Shown: positions 8,871-18,749, counted from the first letter of the stretch. The stretch: DNA of 44,302 nt from Cryobacterium cryoconiti (GCF_004403065.1 NZ_SOHA01000015.1:1-44302), one strand, 5' to 3'. Numbers and translations: made by a program. Notes: generated from the letters alone by a model not told the origin.

Positions 8871-8892
8871 ACTGACCGTTCGTTTTGTAAAG
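8871..8892. promoter_or_regulatory. PaaR-like (TetR-family) operator ahead of the phenylacetate operon
   Basis: The left half ACTGACCG followed by TTCG matches the ACTNACCG half-site that I recall for the actinobacterial repressor PaaR, whose full site is that half plus a mirrored CGGTNAGT six bases later. Here the mirrored half (8885-8892, TTGTAAAG) is degenerate. The site sits 33 bp upstream of the thiolase ATG and about 75 bp before ltrA on the other strand. It lies where the minus-strand promoter would be, since TTTACA and TAGTAA boxes flank it. Derepression by phenylacetyl-CoA is inferred from the family. Confidence 0.5.
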
Positions 8893-8968
8893 AATGTCAT
8901 AGAAGGTCCCTCCCCGGCAACCGTGCGGCGGCCGTGTCGTACGACCCGGACTGAGGCAGACTTGGTGG

Positions 8969-10219
8969 GTGAACGCAACGCCTGACACCGTCCCATCCGC
9001 CGCAGGCCCCGGCCCTCGCTCCAGCAGCCACTTCGGGATCCGCCATAATCTCATGCGCCCCGACGATTCCGAGCAGTCGGATCGGGTGACGTATATCGAG
9101 CTGTTCTTCGACCTCATCTTCGTGTTCGCACTGACCCAGCTGTCCCGCCATCTCTACGAGAACCAGTCCCTGCAGGGAGCCGCCGAGTCGGCCGTGCTGG
9201 TGCTCGCCCTGTGGTGGATCTGGGTGCACACCACCTGGGTGACCAATGTGCTCGATCCGGCGCGCCTGCCCGTGCGCGGGGTGGTGCTGGGGCTCTCCCT
9301 CATCGGTCTCGTGGTCAGCGTCTCGATCTATGAATCATTCGGTGACCGGGGATTCATCTTCGCCGTGGCCTATGTCGTGCTGCAGCTCGGCCGCACGGCC
9401 TTCATGGCGCTGGCCCTGGCCCGGCACGACCGCGGTCTCCACCGTTCCTTCGTTCGGATCTTCGTCTGGCTTGCCGTGGCCGGCAGTTTCTGGATCGCCG
9501 GGGGGCTGCTCCCGGCCGACTACCGGCTGCTGCTCTGGGCGATCGCCCTCGGGATCGAGTTCGTGTCCGCCAGCGCCGGTTTCCCGGTTCCGGGACTCGG
9601 CCGGGCCGCTCCCGGCGATGCCGAACTCTCCGGTCCGCACATCGCAGAGCGCAGCGCACTGTTCGTGATCATCGCGCTCGGGGAATCCTTCCTGGTGACG
9701 GGATTCGCGTTCGTCGACCAGGACGTGTCCGTTCCGGGCGTGATCGGTCTGCTGCTGGCCTTCGTGAGCGGCGCGGCCATGTGGTGGCTGTACTTCGACC
9801 ATGGCGAACGGGCCGGCAGCCGGGCCCTCGCCACCAGCACCGATCCCGGCCGGATCGCCCGATTCGCCTATACCTATGTGCACGCCCTGATCATCGCCGG
9901 CGTGGTGCTGACCTCGGTCGGCGACAAGGAGGTGCTGGGGCATCCGGATTCCTCGATGATCCTGTCGACGGCCGTCGCGATCACCGGCGGCCCGCTGCTG
10001 TATCTCCTGGGCCTGACCCTGTTCCGATTCGTGGTGGCCCGGGAACTGCTGGTGTCGCACCTGGCGGGCATCGCGCTGCTGCTGCTCGCGCTTCCTGTCG
10101 CCTTCACCCTGTCGCCGCTCGCGCTGGGAGCGGTGTGCGCATCCGTGCTCACGCTCGTCGCCTGCTGGGAGACGATCGTTCGGGTGCGGAACGGCACCGC
10201 CGACGAGGAGGCAGGCTAG
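8969..10219 (+). CDS. Low-temperature-requirement protein A (LtrA) family membrane protein
   Basis: A 416-aa polytopic membrane protein of the LtrA family. After a soluble N-terminus of about 35 residues comes the signature VTYIELFFDLIFVFALTQLS, followed by some ten or eleven hydrophobic spans, WWIWVHTTWVTNVLDP, a central HIAERSALFVIIALGES (the most conserved part of the family) and AMWWLYFDHGE. LtrA was named from a Listeria mutant unable to grow in the cold. The biochemical role is not known. The start is a GTG at 8969-8971. The first 30 residues are poorly conserved in the family, so a start further in is possible. It is divergent from the phenylacetate operon and followed by a terminator hairpin. 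Confidence 0.88.
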   Translation: MNATPDTVPSAAGPGPRSSSHFGIRHNLMRPDDSEQSDRVTYIELFFDLIFVFALTQLSRHLYENQSLQGAAESAVLVLALWWIWVHTTWVTNVLDPARLPVRGVVLGLSLIGLVVSVSIYESFGDRGFIFAVAYVVLQLGRTAFMALALARHDRGLHRSFVRIFVWLAVAGSFWIAGGLLPADYRLLLWAIALGIEFVSASAGFPVPGLGRAAPGDAELSGPHIAERSALFVIIALGESFLVTGFAFVDQDVSVPGVIGLLLAFVSGAAMWWLYFDHGERAGSRALATSTDPGRIARFAYTYVHALIIAGVVLTSVGDKEVLGHPDSSMILSTAVAITGGPLLYLLGLTLFRFVVARELLVSHLAGIALLLLALPVAFTLSPLALGAVCASVLTLVACWETIVRVRNGTADEEAG

Positions 10220-10243
10220 CGGTATCCGTGCGGCGAAACGACG

Positions 10244-10281
10244 GGAATGAGGGGTGTGCCCGGAGCGGCACCCCTCATTCC
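10244..10281. terminator. Hairpin between convergent genes
   Basis: A 13-bp perfect stem, GGAATGAGGGGTG (10244-10256) against CACCCCTCATTCC (10269-10281), with a 12-nt loop. It lies 24 bp after the ltrA stop and 38 bp after the convergent gene at 10319, so it can serve both strands. There is no T tract, as is usual in high-GC actinobacteria. Confidence 0.8.
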
Positions 10282-10318
10282 TGTCGGTTCAGGCCCTGTT
10301 CTTCGGTTGAGGGCGGGG

Positions 10319-10852
10319 CTAGAAGAAGTCGTCGGGGGTGCCGGCGGCCTTCGTGACCGAGTCGGTGCCGATGCGGGCGGCGGTGAGCTGGGCCATCGCG
10401 ACACGCAGTCCGGACTCCATCTGCGACGCCCAGACCTCGGTTTCTCGGCTGGCGGCATCGGCGGCATCCGCTCGGGCGATGGCCTTCTCCTTCTCGGCGC
10501 GTTCGCTGCGGACCTGCTGGATGCTGAGCGTGATGCCGTAGTAGGCCGCCACCATGGAGGCGATGGGCGTGGCGAAGACGGCCAGCGCGTTGATGCTCTC
10601 GCTGGACACGCCCACGAGAAGCATCACGATGAAGGCCACGGCGAGTGCCGCGATGGCGACCAGCACGACCAGAGCGGTGCGCTGGGCAGCCGTGGTCGTC
10701 AACCGCGGGACCGGCCTGGGCGCCGGCTGGCCAACGGATGCCGTCTCAGGCTCCGGCGCCGGGTCCAGAGGCTGGAGCGTCTCGGTCTGATCGCTCTGAT
10801 CGGACAGCGACAGGGTGCGGGTGGGCGTGCTCGTGGAGGTGAAATCAGTCAT
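10319..10852 (-). CDS. Hypothetical protein with two membrane spans
   Basis: A 177-aa protein read from the ATG at 10850-10852, which has GGAG 8 bp upstream. The first 55 residues are Thr/Ser/Pro-rich and probably disordered. Two hydrophobic spans follow (TALVVLVAIAALAVAFIVML and INALAVFATPIASMVAAYYG), then a charged helix IQQVRSERAEKEKAIARADA and a tail ending TPDDFF. The arrangement suggests a small anchored protein with both ends on one face. I do not recognise the family. It is 16 bp downstream of the HTH gene on the same strand, and the two probably form a pair. A longer frame to 10948 lies inside the upstream gene and is rejected. Confidence 0.65.
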   Translation of the reverse strand: MTDFTSTSTPTRTLSLSDQSDQTETLQPLDPAPEPETASVGQPAPRPVPRLTTTAAQRTALVVLVAIAALAVAFIVMLLVGVSSESINALAVFATPIASMVAAYYGITLSIQQVRSERAEKEKAIARADAADAASRETEVWASQMESGLRVAMAQLTAARIGTDSVTKAAGTPDDFF

Positions 10853-10868
10853 GGTGCGTGCTCCGTCA

Positions 10869-11420
10869 TCAGTGTGCGTCAGGGGAAGAGGTGCTGGGGT
10901 CGGTGGGGTCATTGTCTGCTGCCGGTTCGACGCGGTCAAGGCGGGCATCGGGGTCGCCGTCCAGGAAGACCCGTTTATAGCTGCGCCCGTCGGCGAGTTC
11001 GATGGTGCGACCGGCGACCTTGCCGCGGCTCAGCTGCAGGTAGATCGCCTGGACCGTCACCCCCAGTTTCGCCGCTGCCTCCGACACCGACAGCCCAGGC
11101 AGGTCGGTGGGCACCGCGCTGGGCCGCGCGGCACGCTTGCGTCCGGCTGCCTGGCGGGCGGCGATCTCGGCGTCGGTCCCGCTCCAGCGCCACTTCGCCG
11201 CGGCGGCCTTCAGTTCGGCGGCGTCGGCGATCTCCTCCCAGCTCCGGCCCCCGCGCAGCGCGTCGCGCACGCCCACCAGGGTGGCCGGATCGGCATCGAG
11301 TTCCACCAGCAGAGAACGGATGGCCTCGATCCGGTCCAGCGGCGCCGAGCCGGGGCTGGCGTCGACGACAGCCAGCCGGGACAGTGCCGCGCTGGTCGAG
11401 GGTGCGAGAAAATAACCCAT
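10869..11420 (-). CDS. Putative helix-turn-helix DNA-binding protein
   Basis: A 183-aa protein from the ATG at 11418-11420, with CGGAGG 5 bp upstream. The middle contains AAAKWRWSGTDAEIAARQAA, then a basic AGRKRAARPS stretch, then LSVSEAAAKLGVTVQAIYLQ LSRGKVAGR, which reads as an excisionase- or MerR-like helix-turn-helix (about residues 113-143) followed by a wing with KRVFLDGDPDAR. The first 60 residues are helical. The tail is acidic. I infer DNA binding from the motif and do not know its target. It lies between the GntR gene and the two-span membrane protein, all in one direction with gaps of 16 bp. Confidence 0.6.
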   Translation of the reverse strand: MGYFLAPSTSAALSRLAVVDASPGSAPLDRIEAIRSLLVELDADPATLVGVRDALRGGRSWEEIADAAELKAAAAKWRWSGTDAEIAARQAAGRKRAARPSAVPTDLPGLSVSEAAAKLGVTVQAIYLQLSRGKVAGRTIELADGRSYKRVFLDGDPDARLDRVEPAADNDPTDPSTSSPDAH

Positions 11421-11436
11421 TATGCCTCCGGGGCGC

Positions 11437-12126
11437 TCAGGGGTGCAGGGTGGAGACCAGGTGGGCCTCGGGGCCGGCTTCGCCGCCGATGGCCGCCGCC
11501 AGGCGTTCACGGGCGCGGCCCAGGTGCTCGTCGAGAAGCCGGGCGGCTCCGGCGCCGTCGCCTTCGGCGATGAGTTCGAGCAGGCGCTGGTGTTCGGCCT
11601 GGATCAGTGCCGTGTCGAGCAGGTTCAGCGACTGCACCCGGGCCATGCACAGGCGCACCTCGCTGACCAGGGAGCGGTACATCTTACTGATCCGCTCGTT
11701 GCCGACGGCGTCGATCAGGCTGGTGTGGAATCGCATATCGGGTTCCACCACGGCGAGCGGGGAGTCTCCGGCCACGGCCGCGATGTCGAGGTTCGCCTGC
11801 ACGGCCCCGTGCGGGACGGTGCGGGTGAGGGCGAGGCGGCGCAGTACCTCGCTTTCGAGGTAGGCGCGGGCCAGGTAGATGTCGCGCACGGAGTCCGGTC
11901 CGAGTTCGGCCACCCGGGCGCTCTTATGCGCCCCACGCACCAGCAATCCCTCGGAGACGAGCTTCTCAATGGCCGCTTTCGCCGTCGGGCGGGCGACGTC
12001 GTAGCTTGCGGCCATGTCCGTCTCGGTCAATGCCGCCTCGGAGGTGAGCTCCCCCTCGAGGATGCGGGATCGCAGGTCGTTCGCGATGGCATCCACAATC
12101 GATGTTGCCGTTACACGCGCTACCAC
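11437..12126 (-). CDS. GntR-family transcriptional regulator, FCD subfamily
   Basis: A 229-aa repressor of the GntR superfamily. The winged helix lies at about residues 5-75 (VDAIANDLRSRILEGEL, then TETDMAASYDVARPTAKAAI as the helix-turn-helix, then GLLVRGAHKSARVAEL as the wing). The C-terminal FCD ligand domain has the metal/ligand-binding pattern DMRFHTSLIDAVGN, AEHQRLLELIAEGD and LLDEHLGRARERL, so the three histidines and the aspartate are all present. FCD regulators usually sense small organic acids. The ligand here is unknown. I chose the GTG at 12124-12126 because AAAGGTGGG stands just before it. A longer frame to 12744 covers the treZ antisense and is spurious. It is the first gene of the 12126-10319 run. 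Confidence 0.85.
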   Translation of the reverse strand: MVARVTATSIVDAIANDLRSRILEGELTSEAALTETDMAASYDVARPTAKAAIEKLVSEGLLVRGAHKSARVAELGPDSVRDIYLARAYLESEVLRRLALTRTVPHGAVQANLDIAAVAGDSPLAVVEPDMRFHTSLIDAVGNERISKMYRSLVSEVRLCMARVQSLNLLDTALIQAEHQRLLELIAEGDGAGAARLLDEHLGRARERLAAAIGGEAGPEAHLVSTLHP

Positions 12127-12217
12127 GGAGCCCACCTTTCCCTCGTCCGGATCCCATCCTGACAGACGGCACCAACTTTCTTCTGGACCAATGTGCATAC
12201 TTGCTAGACACTCGCGC

Positions 12218-12245
12218 GGGCGACCGCCGCCCAGCGCGGTCGCCC
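12218..12245 (-). terminator. Terminator hairpin after treZ
   Basis: A 10-bp perfect stem, GGGCGACCGC (12218-12227) against GCGGTCGCCC (12236-12245), with an 8-nt loop, starting 9 bp past the treZ stop. It separates the trehalose operon from the GntR gene. No T tract. Confidence 0.75.
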
Positions 12246-12254
12246 CTCCACCGG

Positions 12255-14024
12255 CTAGGGGGTGCCGAAGATTGCCACCGAGTGTGGCGCGAGGGTGACC
12301 GCGGCAGGGGTGCGCGAGTGGACCGCGTCTCCGGCGGGGGCGAAGGATGCCAGCAGGGCCGGGGCATCCGTCGGCACCTCTCGGGCCTCCGTGGACAGGT
12401 TGATCAGGATCTCGGTCTCGCCGCGGCAGAGTCGCAGCCAGCGCTCGTTCTCGTCGACCGCGACCGCGACCTGGCCGAAGCGCGGGTCGGTCACGTCCGG
12501 CCGGGAGCGGCGCAGCCAGGCCAGGGCCTGGTAGAAGCCGAGCAGGCGCGCGTGGCCCGGCTCGGACAGCTCGGCCCAGTCGAGCACCGACCGCTCGAAC
12601 GTGGCCGGGTCCTGCGGGTCGGGCACCAGGGCCGGGTCCCAGCCCATGCGCCCGAATTCGCCGATCCGGCCCGTACGCACGGCCTCGCCGAGTTCGGGTT
12701 CCGGATGCGACGTGAAGAACTGCCAGGGTGTGCTCGCGCCCCATTCCTCACCCATGAACAGCATGGGCGTGAACGGTCCGAGCAGGGTCAAAGTGGCGGC
12801 GATCGCCAGCTGCCCGGCGTCGAGGGTCGCGCTGAGGCGGTCACCCGTGGCCCGGTTGCCGATCTGGTCGTGGTTCTGGTTGGCGACGACAAGCCGCCAG
12901 GCCGGCATCCGAGCCGTGTCGATCGGGCGGCCGTGGGTGCGCCCGCGGAAGCTCGAGAAGGTGCCGTCGTGGAAGAACCCGTGGGTGAGCACCTTGGCGA
13001 GGGCGCCGAGCGGCTCGAAGTCGGCGTAGTAGCCCGTGGTCTCGCCGGTGACCGCCACGTGCACCGCGTGGTGGAAGTCGTCGCTCCACTGGCCGGTGAG
13101 CCCGTAGCCGCCGGAGCCCTGCGGCGTGATCAGCCGAGGATCGTTGAGGTCGGACTCGGCGATCAGGCTGAGCGGACGCCCGGAGGTGGCGCTCAGCACG
13201 TCGACCTCGCTGGCGAGCTCCTCGAGCACGTGGATGGCTCGCTCGTCGCGCAGCGCGTGCACCGCATCCAGCCGGAGCCCGTCGACGTGGTAATCGCCGA
13301 GCCACATCAGGGCGTTGTCGAGGATGTAGCGGCGCACCGGGTCGGAGTCCGGTCCGTCGAGGTTGAGCGAGGAGCCCCAGCCGGTGTCCCCCGCCTCATT
13401 CAGGTACGGGCCGAACTGCGGCAGGTAGTTGCCGCTCGGGCCGAGGTGGTTGTAGACGACGTCCTGGATGACGCCGATGCCCGCCTGGTGGCAGGCGTCC
13501 ACGAACCGCTGGTAGGCCGCAGGTCCGCCGTACCCCTCGTGCACGGCGTACCACAGCACGCCGTCGTAGCCCCAGTTGTGGGTGCCGTTGAAGGCGTTGA
13601 CGGGGAGCAGCTCCACGAAGTCGACGCCGATCGAGACCAGGTGGTCCAGCCGGCCCGCCGCCGCGTCGAGGGTGCCCTCGGGGGTGAAGGTGCCCAGGTG
13701 CAGCTCATAGATGGTGCTGCCGGCCAGCTGACGGCCGGTCCAGGCGCCGTCCTGCCAGACGTGTTCGCCGGCGTCGAACGTGCGGCTCTTCGCGTGCACG
13801 CCGTTCGGCTGGTGCCGGGATCGCGGGTCAGGGTAGGGACCCTTGCCGTCGATCAGGAACCCGTAGTCCACGGGCTGCTCGGCCTGTCCGTCGGCGGGCT
13901 CGGCCGTCGGGCGGGGTGCGTGCCACCATCCGTCGCCCCGCGGGGTCATTGCCAGAGTCTGGTCTGCGAGTTCGACCGCAACGGCCTCGGCGGTCGGGGC
14001 CCAGACCTCGAATTCAGCGGGCAT
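12255..14024 (-). CDS. treZ: Malto-oligosyltrehalose trehalohydrolase
   Basis: A 589-aa GH13 enzyme that releases trehalose from the maltooligosyl-trehalose made by TreY. It opens with the N-terminal beta domain [15 protein letters not shown]. The (beta/alpha)8 barrel has [25 protein letters not shown] (nucleophile Asp), [13 protein letters not shown] (acid Glu) and [13 protein letters not shown] (third Asp), then [18 protein letters not shown], which is typical of TreZ. The length is normal. I take the ATG at 14022-14024, because AAGGTG lies 7 bp before it; a GTG nine bases earlier falls inside that ribosome-binding site. The start lies within the treY tail (11-bp overlap). Last gene of the operon. 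Confidence 0.96.
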   Translation of the reverse strand: MPAEFEVWAPTAEAVAVELADQTLAMTPRGDGWWHAPRPTAEPADGQAEQPVDYGFLIDGKGPYPDPRSRHQPNGVHAKSRTFDAGEHVWQDGAWTGRQLAGSTIYELHLGTFTPEGTLDAAAGRLDHLVSIGVDFVELLPVNAFNGTHNWGYDGVLWYAVHEGYGGPAAYQRFVDACHQAGIGVIQDVVYNHLGPSGNYLPQFGPYLNEAGDTGWGSSLNLDGPDSDPVRRYILDNALMWLGDYHVDGLRLDAVHALRDERAIHVLEELASEVDVLSATSGRPLSLIAESDLNDPRLITPQGSGGYGLTGQWSDDFHHAVHVAVTGETTGYYADFEPLGALAKVLTHGFFHDGTFSSFRGRTHGRPIDTARMPAWRLVVANQNHDQIGNRATGDRLSATLDAGQLAIAATLTLLGPFTPMLFMGEEWGASTPWQFFTSHPEPELGEAVRTGRIGEFGRMGWDPALVPDPQDPATFERSVLDWAELSEPGHARLLGFYQALAWLRRSRPDVTDPRFGQVAVAVDENERWLRLCRGETEILINLSTEAREVPTDAPALLASFAPAGDAVHSRTPAAVTLAPHSVAIFGTP

Positions 14025-16416
14025 GGTCGGCACCTTCCTGGTCGGTTGTACGGGTCGTGCCGGCGCCGTCGGCGGGCACCAGCAGGGCCACCGGGTAGCG
14101 ACGCAGCAGGGCTGCCACGCTGACGATTCCGCCGGGGTGGTGTTCGCCGGTCAGCAGGTCGACGACCGGGTGGCCGGCCAGGACCACACTCGTGTCGCCC
14201 CAGCCGCCCGCGGCCGCGAGGCCGAGCGGCATCCGGGTGGCGATGGTGACCGCGCCGCCGCGGTCGAACGCGATCACATGCTCCGCGCCCCCGCCGAACG
14301 CGGCGACCGGGCTGTGCCGGAAGAAGCGTTCGGGCTCGTCGCGGCGCAGGCGCAGGGCCCGTGTGGTGACCAGTAGTTTCGCGGCGCCGGTCTCGTCGAC
14401 GGGAGGCAGCCAGCCGTCCTGCACCCGGGCCAGGTAGCCGCGCCGCAGCTCGTAATCGACCGGGCGACGGTTGTCGGGGTCGACGAGGGAGGTGTCCCAC
14501 AGCTCGGTGCCCTGGTAGACGTCGGGCACGCCGGGCGCCGTCAACTGCACGAGCTTGTTCGACAGCGCGTTGCTCCAGCCTGCGACCCGCACCCGGTCGA
14601 CGAATGCGGTGAGCGTCGGCGTCACGGCCGGGTCGTCGAAGGAGGCCGTCACGAGGTCACGCATGGCCGTCTCGAAGTTCTCGTTCCGGTCGGTCCAGGT
14701 GGTCGACGTTCCGGCCTCGCGGGCGGCCTTCTCGGCGTAGGCGACGAGGCGGTCGGGCGTGGCCGGCCAGGAGCCGACGATGGCCTGCCAGAGCAGGTTC
14801 TCGAACGGGGCGTCGCCGAGCGGTGCGGCCGCGCGAAGGACAGCCAGGGTGCTCTCCCATTCGGCGGGGATCTCGGCGAGCACGGAGATGCGGGCTCGCA
14901 CATCCTCACTGCGCTTGGTGTCATGCGTGGACAGGGTCGTCATCGCGGCCGGGAAGGTGGCCAGGCGCGTCTGCTGGCGGCGGTGGAACTCGGCCGGGTC
15001 GACCGCGAACTCCCCCGGGTCGGCGCCGACCTCGTTGAGCGAGGTCAGCCGGCTGTACCGGTAGTAGGCGGTGTCTTCGACCCCCTTGGCCATGACCATG
15101 CCGGAGGTCTGCTGGAACCGCACGGCCAGCGGATGTGCCGGGTCGCCGAGCAGCGGAAGCAGCCCGTCGATCGCGTTCGCGAGCTCGGGCCGGTGCCGGA
15201 GTGCCTCGGCGGCCGCGCGGCGCAGCTCGTCGACGCCCACCGGGAGGTAGGAGCGGTAGACCGGGAAGCAGGCCAGGAGTTCCGCCAGCGCGTCGACCGT
15301 CGTGGCGTCCGGCGCGCCGCCGGGCGTGGCGTCGGCGCCGGGCACCAGTCGGGCCAGGCGCACGACCTCGGCCTGCAGGGTGTGGTCGGCGATGACGCGC
15401 TTCCGCGCGTGCACCAGATCGGCCCAGCTCGCCGGCGGCGCATCACCGGCCGGGCCCGCGGCCTCGGCCTGCAGCCGGGCCTCGAGCGCGTCGAGCGCGC
15501 CCTGCCCGGCCGGGTCCACGAACAGCCGGTCGAAGTCGGCGAGGGCGTCATAGCCGGTCGTGCCGGCGGTGGCCCAGCTGGTGGGAAGCTGCTCGTCGCC
15601 TTCGAGGATCTTCTCGACGAGCACGTAGGCTCCGTCGGTCGCCTCCTGCAAACGGTCGAGGTAGCCGCCCGGGTCGGCGAGGCCGTCGGGGTGGTCGACC
15701 CGCAGCCCCTGCACCAGACCGCTCTGAACCCAGCGCAGGATCTCCCGGTGGGATTCGTCGAAGACCCAGGGCACCTCGACCCGGAGGCCGGCCAGGGTGT
15801 TCACGGAGAAGAAACGCCGATAGTTCAGCTGCGCGTCCGCGCGGCGCCAGTTGACGAGTTCGTAGTTCTGGCGGGCGTGCACGGTGCGGGCGTCCGCGCC
15901 GTCCGCGGCGCTGCCGGGGGCGAGCGGGAACCGGTTGTCGTAGTAGCGCAACTCGTCGCCGACCACCTCGAGGCGATCGAGCTCACTCTGCCCGTCCGCG
16001 TCGTCGCCGAGCACGGGCAGCAGGATCCGATCGCCGTTCGCGGCCCAGTCCACATCGAAGGCCTCCGCGTAGCGGGACGCGGTTCCGTGCTGGAGCAGGT
16101 CCCACCACCAGAGGTTCCGGTGCGGGGTCGCGACGCCCATGTGATTGGGGACCACGTCCACCAGGATGCCGCGCCCGGCATCCGTCGCCGCCGCCGCCAG
16201 GCGGGTGAGCGCCTCGGCGCCGCCCCGGACCGGGTCGATCCGGGAGTGGTCGACCACGTCGTAACCGTGGTCGGAGCCCTCCTCGGCGGCGAGGAGCGGA
16301 GACAGGTAGAGCCAGTCGGCACCCAGCTCGGTCAGGTAACCAAGCACTCCCTCCGCGGCGGCCAGGTCGAAACCGGCCGTGATCTGCAGGCGGTAGGTGT
16401 TCAGCGGGACTCTCAC
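14014..16416 (-). CDS. treY: Malto-oligosyltrehalose synthase
   Basis: An 800-aa GH13 enzyme that turns the reducing-end maltose unit of linear maltodextrin into trehalose by internal transglycosylation. The start [20 protein letters not shown] is the classic TreY N-terminus. Catalytic regions are [28 protein letters not shown] (nucleophile Asp), [16 protein letters not shown] (acid Glu) and [16 protein letters not shown] (third Asp). [16 protein letters not shown] is also diagnostic. The GTG start at 14414 is not used; the start is the GTG at 16414-16416, which overlaps the glgX stop (GTGA). Length is within the family's range of about 720-850 aa. Confidence 0.96.
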   Translation of the reverse strand: MRVPLNTYRLQITAGFDLAAAEGVLGYLTELGADWLYLSPLLAAEEGSDHGYDVVDHSRIDPVRGGAEALTRLAAAATDAGRGILVDVVPNHMGVATPHRNLWWWDLLQHGTASRYAEAFDVDWAANGDRILLPVLGDDADGQSELDRLEVVGDELRYYDNRFPLAPGSAADGADARTVHARQNYELVNWRRADAQLNYRRFFSVNTLAGLRVEVPWVFDESHREILRWVQSGLVQGLRVDHPDGLADPGGYLDRLQEATDGAYVLVEKILEGDEQLPTSWATAGTTGYDALADFDRLFVDPAGQGALDALEARLQAEAAGPAGDAPPASWADLVHARKRVIADHTLQAEVVRLARLVPGADATPGGAPDATTVDALAELLACFPVYRSYLPVGVDELRRAAAEALRHRPELANAIDGLLPLLGDPAHPLAVRFQQTSGMVMAKGVEDTAYYRYSRLTSLNEVGADPGEFAVDPAEFHRRQQTRLATFPAAMTTLSTHDTKRSEDVRARISVLAEIPAEWESTLAVLRAAAPLGDAPFENLLWQAIVGSWPATPDRLVAYAEKAAREAGTSTTWTDRNENFETAMRDLVTASFDDPAVTPTLTAFVDRVRVAGWSNALSNKLVQLTAPGVPDVYQGTELWDTSLVDPDNRRPVDYELRRGYLARVQDGWLPPVDETGAAKLLVTTRALRLRRDEPERFFRHSPVAAFGGGAEHVIAFDRGGAVTIATRMPLGLAAAGGWGDTSVVLAGHPVVDLLTGEHHPGGIVSVAALLRRYPVALLVPADGAGTTRTTDQEGADHAR

Positions 16417-18617
16417 GGCTGGACCAGGTGCGCCGGGTCGACGATGGAGATGGTCCCCGTCATCAGACCGGCCAGGGAAGCCGCGACGGAGTGGTCCGGC
16501 GCGGTTTCCGGCGCGTGATAGGCGCGCAGCACCACCAGCGACCGCGACGTGACCGTGTGCAGGGAGCCGGCGGGCCGGGGAATCGCGTCGGCGCCCTCCC
16601 CCGCGGTGTCGACGACGATCTCCCACTCGGGGGCGTATTCGGCCGAGGGCAGCGTGAATTCGACATCCTCGGCGTCCGCGTTGAAGCAGACCAGGAAGTT
16701 CACGTCGGTCACCGCCTGTCCGCGGGCGTCGCGCTCCCGGATGCCGTCCCCGCTGAGGAACATGGCGACCGTGCGGGTGAGGTGCTCGTCCCAGTCCTGG
16801 GGTTGCATCTCCTGCCCGTCGGGGGTCAGCCAGACGAGGTCGCTCATCGGGTCACCCACGGTGCGGTTGCCCGGGTGGCCGTTGAAGAAGCTGCTGCGGC
16901 GGAAGGTCGGGTGTTCGCGGCGCAACCGCGACACGGCGGCCGTGAACTCGATCAGCGGGTGGTCCGCATCCGACCAGTGGATCCAGCTCAGTTCGTTGTC
17001 CTGGGCGTAGGTGTTGTTGTTGCCCTGCTGCGTGCGGCCGAGCTCGTCGCCGTGCAGGATCATCGGCACACCCTGGGAGAGCAGCAGGGTCGCAACGTAG
17101 TTGCGCTGCTGCCGGGCCCGCAGGGCCAGGACCTCCGGGTCATCCGTCGGCCCCTCGACGCCGGAATTCCAGGAGCGGTTGTGCGATTCGCCGTCCTGGC
17201 CGTCTTCGCCGTTGGCGTCGTTGTGCTTCTCGTTGTAGGAGACCAGGTCGGAGAGGGTGAACCCGTCGTGGGCGGTGACGAAGTTGATCGACGCGACGGG
17301 GCGGCGGCCGGAGTGCTCGTAGAGGTCGGCGGAGCCGGTGATCCGGGACGCGAACTCGCCCAGCGTCGACGGTTCGCCCCGCCAGAAGTCACGCACGGTG
17401 TCGCGGTACTTGCCGTTCCACTCCGTCCACTGGGCGGGGAAGTTGCCGACCTGGTAGCCGCCGGGGCCGACGTCCCACGGCTCGGCGATGAGCTTGACCT
17501 GGGACACCACCGGGTCCTGCTGTACGAGTTCGAAGAAGGTGGAGAGCTTGTCGACGTCGTACAGGTCGCGAGCCAGCGCCGAGGCCAGGTCGAAGCGGAA
17601 TCCGTCGACGTGCATCTCGAGCACCCAGTAACGCAGCGAGTCCATGATCAGCTGCAGCGAGTGCGGGTGGCGCACGTTCAGGGTGTTGCCCGTGCCGGTG
17701 TAGTCCATGTAGTAGCGCTTGTCGTCGTCCATGAGCCGGTAGTACGCCTCATTGTCGATTCCCTTGAAGGAGATCGTCGGGCCGAGGTGGTTGCCCTCCG
17801 CGGTGTGGTTGTAGACCACGTCGAGGATGACCTCGATGCCCGCGTCGTGCAGGCTGCGCACCATGCCCTTGAACTCCTGCACCTGGTTTCCGAGGTCGCC
17901 GGTGGAGGAATAGGCGTTGTGCGGGGCGAAGAACCCGATGGTGTTGTAGCCCCAGTAGTTGTTCAGGCCCTTTTCCTCGAGGGTGCCGTCGTTGACGAAC
18001 TGGTGCACGGGCATCAGCTCGATCGCGGTCACGCCGAGTTTCTGGAGGTGGTCGATGACCGACGGATGCGCGACGCCGGCGTACGTGCCGCGCTGGGCCT
18101 CCGGCACGAGCTCCTGCAGTTCGGTGAGGCCTTTGACATGGGCCTCGTAGATCAGGGAGGCGCTGTAGGGCGTGCGCAGGGGCCGGTCGCCGACCCAGTC
18201 GAAGAACGGGTTGACGACGACGCCGAGCATCATGTGCGGGGCGGAGTCTTCGTCGTTGCGCGAATCGGGGTCGCCGAAGTTGTATGAGAACAGCGACTGG
18301 TCCCAGTCGATGGTGCCGCAGGTGGCCTTGGCGTAGGGGTCGAGCAGGAGCTTGTTCGGGTTGGCCCGGCTGCCGGCGGCGGGGTTGTAGTCCCCGTGCA
18401 CGCGGTAACCGTAGCGCTGGCCCGGCTGAATCAGAGGCAGGTAGCAGTGCCAGATGAACGCGCTCGACTCGACAACCTCGACACGGGTTTCCTCGCCGTT
18501 GTCGTCGAAGAGGCAGAGCTCCACTCGGTGTGCGGCTTCGCTGAACAGTGCGAAGTTCGTGCCGCTGCCGTCATAGGTCGCCCCAAGCGGGTAGGCGGTA
18601 CCGGGCCAGGTTTCCAA
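16413..18617 (-). CDS. glgX: Glycogen debranching enzyme GlgX/TreX
   Basis: A 734-aa isoamylase-type GH13 enzyme that cuts alpha-1,6 branches of glycogen to give linear chains for TreY. The N-terminal CBM48-like domain begins PGTAYPLGATYDGSGTNFAL. The barrel has DVVYNHTAEGNHLGP, VDGFRFDLASALAR (nucleophile Asp), LIAEPWDVGPGGYQVG (acid Glu) and FVTAHDGFTLSDLVSYNEKH (third Asp), then HGDELGRTQQGNNNTYAQDN. The start codon is a TTG at 18615-18617, with GAGGAG 6 bp before it and no better ATG nearby. The gene heads the glgX-treY-treZ operon and is divergent from the sugar kinase gene. Confidence 0.95.
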   Translation of the reverse strand: METWPGTAYPLGATYDGSGTNFALFSEAAHRVELCLFDDNGEETRVEVVESSAFIWHCYLPLIQPGQRYGYRVHGDYNPAAGSRANPNKLLLDPYAKATCGTIDWDQSLFSYNFGDPDSRNDEDSAPHMMLGVVVNPFFDWVGDRPLRTPYSASLIYEAHVKGLTELQELVPEAQRGTYAGVAHPSVIDHLQKLGVTAIELMPVHQFVNDGTLEEKGLNNYWGYNTIGFFAPHNAYSSTGDLGNQVQEFKGMVRSLHDAGIEVILDVVYNHTAEGNHLGPTISFKGIDNEAYYRLMDDDKRYYMDYTGTGNTLNVRHPHSLQLIMDSLRYWVLEMHVDGFRFDLASALARDLYDVDKLSTFFELVQQDPVVSQVKLIAEPWDVGPGGYQVGNFPAQWTEWNGKYRDTVRDFWRGEPSTLGEFASRITGSADLYEHSGRRPVASINFVTAHDGFTLSDLVSYNEKHNDANGEDGQDGESHNRSWNSGVEGPTDDPEVLALRARQQRNYVATLLLSQGVPMILHGDELGRTQQGNNNTYAQDNELSWIHWSDADHPLIEFTAAVSRLRREHPTFRRSSFFNGHPGNRTVGDPMSDLVWLTPDGQEMQPQDWDEHLTRTVAMFLSGDGIRERDARGQAVTDVNFLVCFNADAEDVEFTLPSAEYAPEWEIVVDTAGEGADAIPRPAGSLHTVTSRSLVVLRAYHAPETAPDHSVAASLAGLMTGTISIVDPAHLVQP

Positions 18618-18743
18618 AGAGTGCTCCTCGTGGTTCGAGTCTGGTGCTGCCGGCTAGCCGACCGGGCCGATGGGCCCCTAAGTACGCTACAGTCTGCTGC
18701 GGCCGGCCGATGCCCGTTTGCTGGTGCGGCCGCCGGATCTGGG

Positions 18744-18749
18744 TATCAT
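18744..18749 (+). promoter_or_regulatory. -10 box TATCAT giving a probably leaderless mRNA
   Basis: The hexamer TATCAT ends 6 bp before the GTG start of the kinase gene, which is where transcription would begin. No ribosome-binding site precedes the GTG. Leaderless GTG or ATG transcripts are common in actinobacteria. A clear -35 box is not visible; CTGGTG at 18721-18726 has the right spacing but is a poor match. Confidence 0.5.

Noticed and set aside
12102..14123. A 673-codon plus-strand frame opposite treZ
   Set aside because: Antisense shadow of treZ, whose frame has all GH13 motifs.
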